This document shows, piece after piece, positions 34,578-46,500 of a DNA stretch of 64,000 nucleotides (within the stretch, counting starts at the first letter, position 1; every line of letters begins with the position of its first letter). The stretch comes from Saccharum officinarum. Taxonomy: Eukaryota > Streptophyta > Magnoliopsida > Poales > Poaceae. The notes below the pieces were generated by a model. It made no database searches and was not told the origin of the DNA. It saw nothing but the letters and a program-made list of their open reading frames with translations. Made by a program: the position numbers and the translations under genes. Location: contig CM036231.1 in NCBI GenBank assembly GCA_020631735.1, forward strand, positions 8,459,831-8,523,830, read 5' to 3'.

Positions 34578-37500
34578 ATGGGTCGGTTCGGGTGGCTCAG
34601 GCATGCGTCGAGGTTCCTTGCGCCCCGGTCAGGCGAGGTGAGACGAGCGAGCTCTCACTTACTTCCCTGTCCATTCCCCCCTCCTGTTTGGGTTTTGGGG
34701 AGTGCCAGACTGCCACTTGTTTACTCTGTTTGGGGTTTTGCTTGCAGGTGGCCGTGCAGAAGTGCGCATGGATTCAGCTGAACACACGTAATCTCCGTTT
34801 CCATTTTGTGTGATTTGTTTGATCCCTTGCTTGTTTGGGTTTGAGAGAAGTTTTGCTCTTTCTGATGAAAATCTACTATTAAAAATTTATATAATTTGGT
34901 AATCTGGTGGGCTTGGGGAAAAATGATACAGCTGATTACTTCTTACAAACCGTTCATTTTACAGGCCATTGACTTGCTAATCGCGTTTGTGCAATGCATT
35001 TTCTCGTTCATTTGTTTTATTGCTACAGGCTTTTATTATTTGAATAATTGTAGATTTATATTCAAACTACACTAGCAGAAAGAACTCTTAAAATTCACAT
35101 CCCGATATGAATATAATACGAAGAAGTTATTCTGATTAAACAAATTTTAGATTATAGGCTTGGCCGACTCATTTCGGACTCATGCTTTCCTTGAAATGGA
35201 TGTGGGTGGAAGTTGGGAACAACTGCCCTGCCCTGTCTATACTGGATGTGTTTCTGTGTTTATTGTTAGAGAAGAATATTACATGGCACAGATACAATAT
35301 AACTCTAGACATCTGCAGTTTTCAGATGTAAATTCATATAAAGTATATACATTTACTGGTTACTCATATTTCTCTGCTCCTTACCCATGCTTGTTTCTGT
35401 TTTCATCTGGAGAATTGCAGCTTGCAGCTCTACTGGCATCTATATTGGCGATAAGTTCTATGGTCGATTCATGTTGACACCATTTGTATTGAGCCGGAGT
35501 TTTCATGCTACAGGTTATTATACTTGGTTTACACATCACAATTACTTTTGCAATCACAAAGGGCAACTAAACATTTATGGTTGCTTTTGCCAGGTCACCG
35601 TTGTTCGAAACACAAGGACTACTACAAAATTCTTGGTGTTCCTAAGGATGCATCGCAGGATGACATCAAGAAGGCATTTCATTCTGTGAGTATCATTACA
35701 GTTCAGTTGATCTTGAGACATTCCAAGGCTTTCTCATGATTGGACTATTTATTTAAGATGAGCATTCTGTGAATCTAATATCCATTGATCAAGTGGCTAT
35801 CTCACCTGTCCCTATCTTTTCATATCATCATGTGTGATGCTGTACATTTCTGAAGGCACTGCATGTGGGATTCTTCACTTGTTGTGTAGCTTCGTTAGGT
35901 GTGCCGTCGAATCCTGCCAGCGACTGAAAACCTATTATTGTTATTATATTATACAGACTATGGATATTGTATATTATATGGCCTTCAAACATATACGCTT
36001 TAAGAATTTGAACAAACTGGAATTAGGATTAAAATTAGGCAGATATGTTGAACAATGAATGGGGAGGTCAGATTCACTTGTAAATAATAAGGTACAGTAT
36101 AGAAATGATCGATCTTCAGCATGCATGTTATCCATATATTCTGTAGATTAAAAAAATACAAATGGTGTGATTCTGATGATTTTGTTTGCTAATTGAATCA
36201 TTTACACTTCTGCTTCTAAATACAAAAATGTGTGTAGCTTGCCAAAAAGTATCATCCGGACACAAATAGAGGCAATGCTGGTGCAAAAAGGATGTTTCAG
36301 GAAATAAGAGATGCATATGAGGCAAGTAAGTTACCGCAATTTGTGTTTTTCTGTTGATTTTTTCATTGTTGCGCCAAAATTAACAGTCTTGTTATGGTCA
36401 TTTTGGACTCCAGACACTACGGGATCCTTCAAAGAGAGAGCAATATGACATGGTAAGTTGTCATAGTCTGGTTTCCCTTTTTTACACTTTTTTAGGAAAT
36501 GACTTGGATTCTTCCAAGCCCTTTGATTGGAGTGATTTATTTTGGAATCTGGTACAAGTTCATTTTGTGTTGTAATATTGCAGCTATTTTCTAGAGGGTC
36601 AAAGACGGAGTTTGATGGGTCCTATCATGACACATTCTCGGGATCCAACAATCAGAGACATGACCCTTTCACAGAATTCCACAGACAGAATGATGGTCAT
36701 TTCTCTAGTAAATTCTATAAAATATTTTCTGAGGTGGTTTCCTGTCCCTGCAAACACATTTTTCTTCCATTTGTTATGTCAGTGCAGACTGCAGAGTATG
36801 AAGTGATACTTATTTTCTTGGTTTTCAGGTTTTCCAGCAAGACATAAACGCGCAGGCAAATGATATTAAGGTTCATTCTTAGGCCTGTTCCTCTTTTATT
36901 TTAAGTGTTGTTTTCCTTTTGTCTTTTTTTTCTTGAACTTATTTTATATCTTAAGTAGGTAGAGTTGAATCTGTCTTTTAGTGAAGCTGCCAATGGCTGC
37001 ATAAAGCAAGTGTCCTATCGTGCAAAAAATGTTTGTGATTCATGTGGTGAGTACACTTTTATGCTGGAAGTTATTGCTCAGGAGCATTTTTTTATTGCAC
37101 TTGGCTTTTGTATGTGTATCTGTTAAATCAAAATTTAAACCTTTGTTTTCATGCAGTTACTGTTAGTAGGCACTTATGTAGAAGTCATTTTCTGAAATGA
37201 GCTTTCAACTGTCTCGTACATTATGCTTTGACATTTTTCCTAAAATTTTTATTTATCAATTTGCGCATGTCATCTATCCAAATAGTTTGTCTGTTGAACA
37301 GACACCTACTTCAGAGACCAAAATTTAAGCTGATGGCAAGATAATTCTGGTGTTATGATTGGTCGCCGGATCTGCACGTGGGGACACCGGGGCGCCGCGG
37401 TACCCCCTCCACCTCCCCCACCGGCGCCGCCGACGAGCTGCCACCGCCTAGGGGTCCGCCTACCCCCATAGGCCAGGCGGACACCCTCCGACTAGCGCCT

Positions 37501-40500
37501 AGTCGCGCCTAAGGCGTCGCCTTTTTGAACCTTGGTGCAGATGCACCCACGCTAAAACTAAAACTTAGTGCTAACTATCATTTTTTTACCACATGTGCAC
37601 CCCCCTGCCAAAAATTAATGCACCCACAGATCCAGCAAACCAAGGTTGAGCGGCAAAAGAAGAGTTTTAATCCCATACCAGCTATATATCATGCCAGCTA
37701 TCAAGCATATCATATATCCCTAGCTCGGTTGATTAAACAAGCCAAAGTCCTAATAGTTGCATGCAAAAAGTATATTACTGCACTGTTGAAACCAACGTTA
37801 TTTTAGCTTTTCTCACATTTTTGTATTTTAGCTTCAGTGCAAAATCATATACCGAAAATAAAGTTGTGCACCCCATCTTCTATTTTTGTCTAAGTTCCCA
37901 TTTGGTAGAGCTTCAACTGGATTAAGCTCAGGCTCTGGTTCCTCAGTGTACTATAGTAGAAAGCCATTTCTATCTATCTAATTAAAATGAACTAGAGGAG
38001 CCACTAGTGATGGATAAGTCTCATGTGTGGTTGGTCTTTGTGGGGCTGCGCTGCTCACATGGTCCTTGTGGCTGTTTTTCTGTTTTTAGGACAGCATCTT
38101 AGACTAGAGGACAGCATCTTAGCTAGGACAACATCTTAGACTAGAGGACAGCATCTTAGCTAGGACAGCATCTTAGACTAGAGGACAACATCTTAGCTAG
38201 GACAACACTTTAGCATCTTAGACTAGCATCTTAGACTAGCATATTGGCATATGCTTGGCTGGCTAGCAACCTATAAATATGTAACCCCAACCCCTCAGGT
38301 TGGTATGGCATTGTATGAGTTTGTGTGAGAAATAAACCAGAAAATTGCCCCAACTCCTAGTGTCATCCTCTCTCGATGAGAGTAAGGATTCTACTGCTAC
38401 CAAGAGTGAGAATCCAGCGACTAACAACTAGAACTACTATTTTTTGTTTCACCGGCTCCGGTGCCTTGTGCACTATAGCAAGCAGTCGGAGCCATGATAA
38501 ATAATGCATGTGGACATGCCCGTCCCACTTCTTCACCGGTAAAAGACGTTCCCGTTAATAGCGAGACATTTGCAATGACTTCGTCAATCTCGAGATTTGC
38601 CAGTCCAACTTAGTATTTCAGAGGTGTTTATAGGGATAAGGTGTATGTGCCTGCGTTTATAGGGATGAGTGTGCGCTCGTGTATATGAGGGTACTCTTCT
38701 CTCTGGGTCTCGCAAAAAAAAACCACCAAGATATGTACAAACTCGTGTTATAGGACATGGTAACATTTATAAAATATGATATTTTTAAAAAAATCATGAA
38801 ACCACCAAAATTTATGAATTATATCTAAAATTTTGTTAAAATTTTAAACTTTACTCGCACCCCCCTACAGCAGCAAGTCTGCTTATTTATCTTCTTCGTA
38901 GGAACCATCAAGTTCAGCCCATGGAGAAGAATTTGGAAAAGTTGGGCCCCCTGTGTTGCAAATTTTTCATTTGGCTAGTGCTACATAATCGGTGCTGGAC
39001 AGCTGATCGCCTAGCTAAACAGGGTCTGCCCCACCCGGAGGTTTGCCCATTTTGTGACCAAGCCAAGGAAACAATCAATCACTTGCTGGTTGGCTGTGTC
39101 TTCTCTCGCCAAGTCTGGGCATCGATTTTTCAGCTCTTGGGCTTAATGCAGTTAGTACCTGACCCTTCAGTGAGTCGTTTCTCTGGATGGTGGAGGAAAG
39201 TAATCAAAGCAGTACCAAAAGAAGTGCGTAGGGGCCTCAACTCCTTGATAATCTTGGTAGCATGGGAGGTTTGGAAACACCGAAATTGTTAGAGAAAGTG
39301 TTTCTATTGATTTGGGCTAACCCTAGAAGGGTAGCTATATAGGTCCCATACATGGGCCACATGGGCCTTAGCCACATGGGCCTAAATACATACTCCAACA
39401 CCCCCCGCAGTCTGAACTACCGGCGCAGCGGAGTTCGAGGCTGAACAAGAAAGAACACACACAACCCCCCACAGACGCAACTAGCCACCAGTGATGTTGA
39501 GGCTGGAGCGAAACTCGGCGAAGGTCGAGGACGGGAGGCCTTTGGTGAAGATGTCCGCGAACTGGGAGGTCGTCGGAACATGAAGGACCCGCACCTCGCC
39601 CATGGCCACCCGATCACGGACAAAATGGAGGTCGATCTCCACATGCTTCGTCCGCTGGTGCTGGATGGGGTTGGTGGAGAGGTAGACCGCACTGACGTTG
39701 TCGCAGTAGATCAGTGTGCTCCGGGAGGGTGGAGTGTGCAACTCAGCCAGCAGCTGCCGGAGCCAGGCGGCCTCCGCCACGCCGTTAGCAACGGCGCGGT
39801 ACTCCGCCTCGGCGCTGGACCGGGAGACCACCGGCTGGCGCTTGGACGACCAAGACACCAGGTTGGCGCCCAGGAAGACGGCGTAGCCGGAGGTGGAGCG
39901 GCGAGTATCAGGGCATCCGGCCCAGTCAGCGTCGGTGTAGACGATGAGGTCGGTGGAGGAGGCCCGGTGGAGGAGGAGGCCGTAGTCGAGTGTGCCCCGG
40001 AGGTAGCGGAGGAGGCGCTTGAGAGCCATGAGGTGAGGCTCCCGGGGATCATGCATGTGGAGGCAGACCTGCTGAACTGCATATGTGATATCCGGTCGGG
40101 TGAAAGTGAGGTACTGAAGGGCCCCGGCGAGACTCCTGTACGCAGTGGGATCGGCCACCGGTGGTCCCTCAGCCTCAGACAGCTTGCCCTGAGTGTCGAC
40201 CGGAGTGGAGCAAGGGTTGCAGTCAGTCATCCCAGCCTGCTTCAGAATGTCCCGAGTGTACTGTCGCTGGTGAAGGAGGAGCCCGGCAGGACGGTGCTCA
40301 ACAGTGACACCGAGGAAGTGGTGGAGCTCACCCAGATCCTTCATCGCGAACTCTTGCTGGAGAGCGGTGATGATCCGGCGGAGAAGTGGCTCGCTGGAGG
40401 CGGTGAGGACAATGTCATCAACATAGAGCAGCAAGTATGCAGTGTCGGCTCCATGGTGGTAGACAAACAGGGACGTATCAGACTTGGCCTCCATGAACCC

Positions 40501-43500
40501 CAGGGTCAGCAAGAAAGCGGCGAACCGGTGGTTCCACGCCCGAGGTGCCTGCTTGAGGCCGTAGAGGGACCTGTTGAGCCGGCAGACCATGTCAGGACGG
40601 GTGGTGTCGACGAACCCCGCCGGCTGACTGCAGTACACCGTCTCGGTAAGACGGCCGTGGAGGAAGGCGTTCTTGACGTCCAGCTGGTGGACGGGCCAAG
40701 ACCGAGCAAGTGCCAGCGATAGCACGGTACGGACGGTGGCCGGCTTAACCACCGGGCTGAATGTCTCATCGTAGTCGACGCCAGGGCGCTGGGTGAAACC
40801 CCGGAGGACCCAGCGAGCCTTGTAGTGCTCGAGAGAGCCGTCGGCCCGGCGCTTGTGGGTCCAAATCCACTTGCCGGTGACGACGTTGGAGCCTGGCGGC
40901 CGGGGCACTAACTCCCACATCTAGTTGGCGAGTAGCGCGGCGTACTCCTCTTCCATCGCGCGGCGCCAGTGAGGGTCCAACAGGGCGTCGCGGACGGAGG
41001 AGGGTATCGGAGAGACCACCGCATCGCCGGTCGAAGCCTCGAGGGCACGAGGCGGCAGGGTGCCAGCCGCGTGTCGTGTCACCATCGGGTGAACATGCCG
41101 CGGGTGTCGGTGCAGCAGTGGTGGGTGGTAGACCGGCGGGGTACCACGAGCCGGCGGAGACAGTGGCGGTGGTGTCGGTGTCCCCGGTGGAGAAGGGAGC
41201 GCGAGCGGCGGCGGCCGCGGCCTGCGCTGGTACACCCGTACCGGCGCGGCGAACCTCGACGGAGGTGCCGGGGCAGGTGCCGGGATGGGATCCGGCATCG
41301 TCGACCGACACAACCCCCCCGGGGCAGCAGCGGGGGACGAATGCCCCAGGTCTGCACCAACCGGAGAGGACGGGGCTGTGCCCGAGGACGACGGGCACGG
41401 ACCGGCTGGGGATCCGGGACAGGAGGCCGGCCCGGCGCGCGGCGAAGCGGTACCTGCAGGAGACCACGAAAAAGGTGGCTGGACCACCGGGTCAGTAGGA
41501 AACAGGGAGGGTGGGTCAGGTACCGGAGGGGTGGTGGTGCTAGAAAAGGGAAAAACGGACTCATCGAACACCACATGGCGAGAGATGAGAACCCGTCGGG
41601 AGGTAAGGTCAAAGCACCGGTACCCCTTGTGATCCGGGGAGTACCCGAGGAAGACACAGAGCGTGGAGCGAGGGTCCAGCTTGTGAGAAGAAGTGGCAAC
41701 GGTGTTGGGGTAACACGCACACCCAAACACGCGGAGGTGATCGTACCGAGGCGGGGTACCGAATAGGGCGTGGTGAGGAGTGGGAGCGGGGCAGGCCGCG
41801 GAAGGAAGACAGTTAAGAAGGTAGGTGGAGGTGTGCAGGCCCTCAGCCCAGAAGCGAGCGGGAAGAGAGGCCTGAAACAGAAGGGTACGCACGGTGTCAT
41901 TGGTGGTGCGAATCATCCGCTCAGCCTTGCCATTTTGCGAAGAGGTGTATGGACAAGACATGCGGAGCTGAACACCGTGAGAGAGGAAGAAATCGCGGGA
42001 GGTGGAGTTATCAAACTCGCGACCATTGTCACACTGGACGGCCTTGATGGGGAGGCCGAACTGTGTAGACACCCAAGAAAAGAAGTGAAGGAGCGTGGTA
42101 AACGTATCTGACTTCGCACGGAGAGGAAAAGTCCACGAATAATGTGAAAAATCATCAACAACCACAAGATAGTACTTATAACAGAAAATACTCAGAGTAG
42201 GAGACGTCCATAGGTCGCAATGTACAAGATCAAAAATACGGGCCGCATGGGAAGTAGAACTAGAAAACGGAAGACGAACATGTCGGCCCAATTGGCACGC
42301 ATGACACAGTTGCTCATCATGAGCTCGAGTACATGGAAGACCAGAGCTACGACTGAGCTGTATCAGGGCATCACGTCCAGGATGGCCGAGGCGTCGGTGC
42401 CAGGTAGTAGAGGAAGTAGAAGCGACGAAGGCAGCTGACAAAACGGGCGGCGAAGAAGACGAAGGAGCCGCCGGGAAGCGAAGAGTGTAAAGGGGCCCGG
42501 TGCTGTCACATCGGAGCAGAGGACGCCGGGAAGCCAAATCCTTTACCGTAAGACCAGAAGAGTCAAATTCCACAGAACAAGAATTGTCAGCTGTAAAACG
42601 TCGAATAGAAAGAAGATTATGAACCATAGAAGGAGCAACAAGAACATCAGGAAGACGAAAGGAGCCATGAGCACCGGCGGTACCCACAGACGAGACCGGA
42701 ATACAAGAACCATTTGCGACCATAATGGACGAAGGAAGAGAGGAAGAGGGAGAGTGAATCGACGAAAGTATACCGGGGTCAGAAGTAGTGTGGTAGGTGG
42801 CCCCCGAATCAGCGATCCACTCGGGTCCGACCGGAGGTGTCAGGCCCATGGTGCTGAACGAGCGAGCCAGGGCCGCCTGGTCCCAGCCGGTGACCCCCGA
42901 AAGAGTCCCGGAGGGTGGAACCCACGGCGTAGCAGGGAAGGCGCCAGGTGTAGGGCCAGCAGGAGGAGCTCTGGTGAGCATGGCCACCGGTGGTCGCGAG
43001 TCGCCCCCGATGGCGTGGTAGGGCCACATGGAGATGCGCCCTGACCACGGGTGCTGGAAGGAGGGCCATAGTGCCCCCCCTGCGGCCCACCAGTAGCCGG
43101 AGGTTGGGTGTGGCCGCCCCGGCCACCCCCACGACCCCCTCCACGTCGACGGCGACCGCCACGGCCCCCCCACCTCCGCTTGGCCCGGAGGGAGGGGGAC
43201 CCAGAAGAGATGGCGGCGGTGGAGCGGCGGACCGTGATGGAGCAGTCGGGCGCGGCGAAGTAGCAGCCAGGGTCGTCGAGGGGGACGAGGAGCCCGTGGA
43301 GGTGGTGGATCCCGGCTGGGGGCCCTGAGTGAGCTCCTCCATGACGAGATCGTCACGGACCTCCAGAAAGGTGGGGAAGGGCCTCTGGCGGGTGATCCAC
43401 GTCCGGAGGTGGGCGTAGCGGTCGCTGAGCCCCCGGAGGACGTTGAGGACCAAGATGCGATCCTCCACGGGCCACCCAAGGTCCCCCAGGGAGTCCGCCA

Positions 43501-46500
43501 TGCCCTTCATCCGACGGCAGAACTCGCCGACGGAGAGGTCACCCTGGACGAAGGTCCTGAAACTCGCGTCGAGGCGCAGAGCCCGGGCCTCCGCGTTGCC
43601 CAGGAACTGGCCCTCAAGGGCGAGCCAAGCCTGGCGCGCGTCAGGAGAGGTGCGGACGAGGTCGTGGAGGTCCAGAGAGATCGTCCCCAGGATCCAGGAG
43701 AGGACGATGCTGTCCAGACGAAGCCACGACGAGGTCTGGACGGCGACCGAAGCGTCAACGAGGACGTGGTCGTCGAGGGCGTAGCGGCGAAGAGTGAGAA
43801 GCACCAGATCCCGCCAGCGGGCGTAGGAGGGCGACTCCGGCTCGAGGACGACCGTGACGAGGAGGCGGATGTTCTGGACCCCCCCAGCCTGGTAGTGAAG
43901 CTGAGCCACGAGCGGGTCGGCCGGGTCGTGCCAAAGGACGGCGGTGTGAGACACACGGCGACCCGTCGAGGCGGAGGAGGTGGCCCCAGCATCCGGAGAG
44001 GCGGGAGAGAGTAGCCGCTCCGCCTCGGCGATCTGGCGGGCCAGGGCATCGGCCGCGTCGCGCTCACGCTCCCACACGAGGGCGGCCGCGCGCACCCGGG
44101 CCTGCCCCTCCGCGGCGGCAGCCCGGGCAGCGACGAGAGCGGCGGCGAGGGCGGAGTCGGGACGCGCGCCGGAAGGAGGCAGCGGTGGCGGGGCGGGGAA
44201 GGCAGCGGCATCGGGGCGGTCCAGCACCACCGGTGTCAGATCAGGAGTCCCAGAGGTGGGAGCGTGAAGTCCCCCGATAACCTCCCCGGCGGCCGGCGGC
44301 ACAGGAACAGTGGCACCACCGGCAGCAGCTCCACCTACCGCGGTAAGGGCAGCGGCCTGCCAGGCGGTAGGGGCAGCAGCGTCACCGGCAGCGGCCAAGG
44401 CAGCAAGGGCGGCATCAGGCGCAGCCGCCAGGGCAGCTGCAGCGGCGAGATCCGCCCACGGGAGGCCACCGCGCAGGGGCGTTGCCCGCAGGGACGGTGC
44501 CGCCGGCGGTGGAGCGCCCGCAGGGACGGTGGCGTCTGCGGTGGAGCCGCCAGGTGCGCCGGCGGCCGCACCAGGAGGGTGAGCGGCGGCGCCGTCACCT
44601 GGGGCAGGGGCGGCGGCGGTAGGGGGCTGAGAAGAGGGAGGAGCAGCGATTTGCGCCCAGGAAGTGGAGGGGAGAGAGGGGAAGACATGGAAGTAGGAAG
44701 ATGGGGGAGGAGGGGGTGGCCGGCCGGCCATGGGGTGGTGGCGGCGGCGCCGGCCTGGTAGGCGGCGGCTGGGAGGGGGAGGAAGAAGGTTAGGCTGCTG
44801 ATACCATGTTAGAGAAAGTGTTTCTATTGATTTGGGCTAACCCTAGAAGGGTAGCTATATAGGTCCCATACATGGGCCACATGGGCCTTAGCCACATGGG
44901 CCTAAATACATACTCCAACAGAAATGACTGTGTTTGAGAATTCGAGGCCGTGCATTCAGACTGTGCTTAGGGCTGTAAGCATAGAAGGTGGGCTCTGGTG
45001 TTCTGCTGGGGCTTCAAAGCTCCAGGAGCTCATGCCCAGGTTGCTGGCCATTGGTTTTTAGGCCTGTGGTCACTGGTCGTTTGTTTCTTGTAGTCTGTGG
45101 CGAGTCTGTAGTTTTTGTTTGAGTGGTGTTGGTGTGAGTGGCGTTTCTATACTCGAGTTTGGGTCCTTCTGGACTTGTGTACTTTTTTTTCTACCTTAAT
45201 GAAATGACACGCAGAAGAAGGGCAGGCCTGGTGCAGTTGGTGAGTGCTAGCTCGCCGAGTCACCAGGTCCTGGGTTCGAAGCCGTCTCTCTGCAGAATTT
45301 CTGCAGGGGTAAGACTTTACTTCGGTTATTCCCTTCCCCAGACCCCACTCGTGTGGGAGCCTCTGGCACTGGGTCTGCCCTTTTTAATGAAATGACACGC
45401 AGCTCTCCTGCATGGTTCGAGAAAAAATATTTGGCTCTAGCTTCGCCACTGGTGACGATAGCAAACTTAGGACACCTTGTGATTTAGGCCCCACAAGGTA
45501 GTTCTATTACTGTACTAGATGGGACTTGAAAGGCTAACATTTATGAATGATGACTTGCTGAAGTATGTAACATTAGAACTAATTAATTAATACTAAAGTT
45601 TTCTTTGCAAAGCTGCCATCTTGCTTGTAAATATAATAATGATCATTCTGATTTAGCCCATATCCTCTTTCTTTTCTCATTAGTACTGATTTTGTTTTAC
45701 TGTTAGGTGGGAGAGGTCACTTGCCAAATGCAAAGATATATGTTTGTCCCTCATGTAAAGGTTTGGGAAGAGTAAGTACTTGCTGTTAGTTTCAAACTTT
45801 CCATGCAGATACATATGGTACATTCATCTAATTTGGAGTTTGGACATCACATGTTGGTTTATGCAGGTCACTATGTATCCGTTCACATCCGTTTGTAGTT
45901 CTTGCAGAGGTGTCGGGAAAGTAATAAAGGTAATGTTCCTGCAGGTACCATAAACATTTAGTGTGTTTTGCCCTGTCTCATGGATGATAGTTTTCCACAG
46001 GATTACTGCTTGACATGCCAAGGCTCAGGGGTGGTAGATGGTATGAAACATGTAAAATTGGATATGCCAGCAGGTACTGTGTACTCAACTTCAATTGCCT
46101 TTTTTCAGTTTGTTTCTTTTTCCAAACATGTGCACATGCTCATAAGCTTAGATTGTTTGGACTTTGAAGTTACTGTGTACAATTGTCCTATATCCTAATG
46201 GAATTGCAGAGAGTCATATTTGCATTGGTTCTAGTGGAAACTTTCCACCACAACTTGTATGTAGTTGAGCTAATACTTAGCTGCCAAAATCTAGGTGCTT
46301 TTGCATACTATACTCATTGGTAGCCTTTGTTGCTCTTCTCACTCTATTAGAAGGATTTGGTTGCTTTATAGTTGCTGGGGCTGTTTCTCGTCTTTTGCAT
46401 GTACAGCTTGTTGCCTGAAGGTGTTATTAGTTACACTCTGCTTGATGTTTACTATAGACTGAACATGTCACAGTAAAGTTTGCATTGTAATAGTGTAATA

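Larger units (their letters stand above)
39287..44920 (-). mobile_element. Ty1/copia element with identical 114-bp LTRs
   Basis: The LTRs at 39,287-39,400 and 44,807-44,920 are identical across 114 bp as read, start TGTTAG and end CCAACA. The flanking 5-bp duplication is GAAAT (39,282-39,286 and 44,921-44,925). In minus order it has 5' LTR, primer site, gag, protease, integrase, RT, RNase H, polypurine tract and 3' LTR. Short LTRs and a single GC-rich gag-pol suggest the Ale/Retrofit group (inference). Identical LTRs indicate a recent insertion. One stop and at least one frame change in gag-pol suggest this copy is not autonomous, unless they are sequence errors. Confidence 0.95.
38890..45430 (+). 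mobile_element. LINE 3' fragment, interrupted by copia and SINE
   Basis: The fragment encodes the RVT zinc-binding end of an L1-type LINE ([24 protein letters not shown]; 38,921-39,286). The frame continues without a break after the copia element (44,926 to the stop at about 45,060). Its 3' tail reaches ...CTCTCCTG...TTCGAGAAAAAA at about 45,427, with the Au SINE inside. It is similar to the LINE at 30,045-33,004. Only the 3' end is present, as usual for truncated LINE copies. Confidence 0.88.
37047..45706 (+). other. Intron 9 of the DnaJ gene, enlarged by nested transposons
   Basis: The intron has a GTGAGT donor and a TTAG acceptor and is 8,660 bp, whereas most other introns here are about 80-1,500 bp. 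It splits the codon for the first Gly after CDSC. It holds a GC-rich fragment (about 37,370-37,505), an LTR-like piece with a minisatellite, a LINE fragment, a whole copia element and an Au SINE. Insertions of opposite orientation lie inside it, yet all exons stay open. Confidence 0.88.

Noticed and set aside
35160..35420. Additional DnaJ exon upstream of 35,421
   Set aside because: A frame is open there, but the 35,421 start fits the phase from exon 2 and has a proper CAG acceptor. No family-like sequence is seen before it.
38088..38242. CRISPR-like repeat array
   Set aside because: Units are adjacent with no unique spacers, and the genome is plant. It is a minisatellite.
39580..40722. 380-codon plus-strand frame
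   Set aside because: It is exactly antisense to the copia RT-RNase H frame, which has all the catalytic motifs. It is a shadow of GC-rich codon use.
45229..45290. tRNA gene suggested by A and B boxes
   Set aside because: The boxes belong to the tRNA-derived head of the Au SINE, which has a 19-bp duplication and a T tail. The region does not fold as a full tRNA.
46200..46260. Possible small exon after exon 12
   Set aside because: An AG precedes open sequence, but exon 12 and exon 13 already join in phase within conserved sequence.
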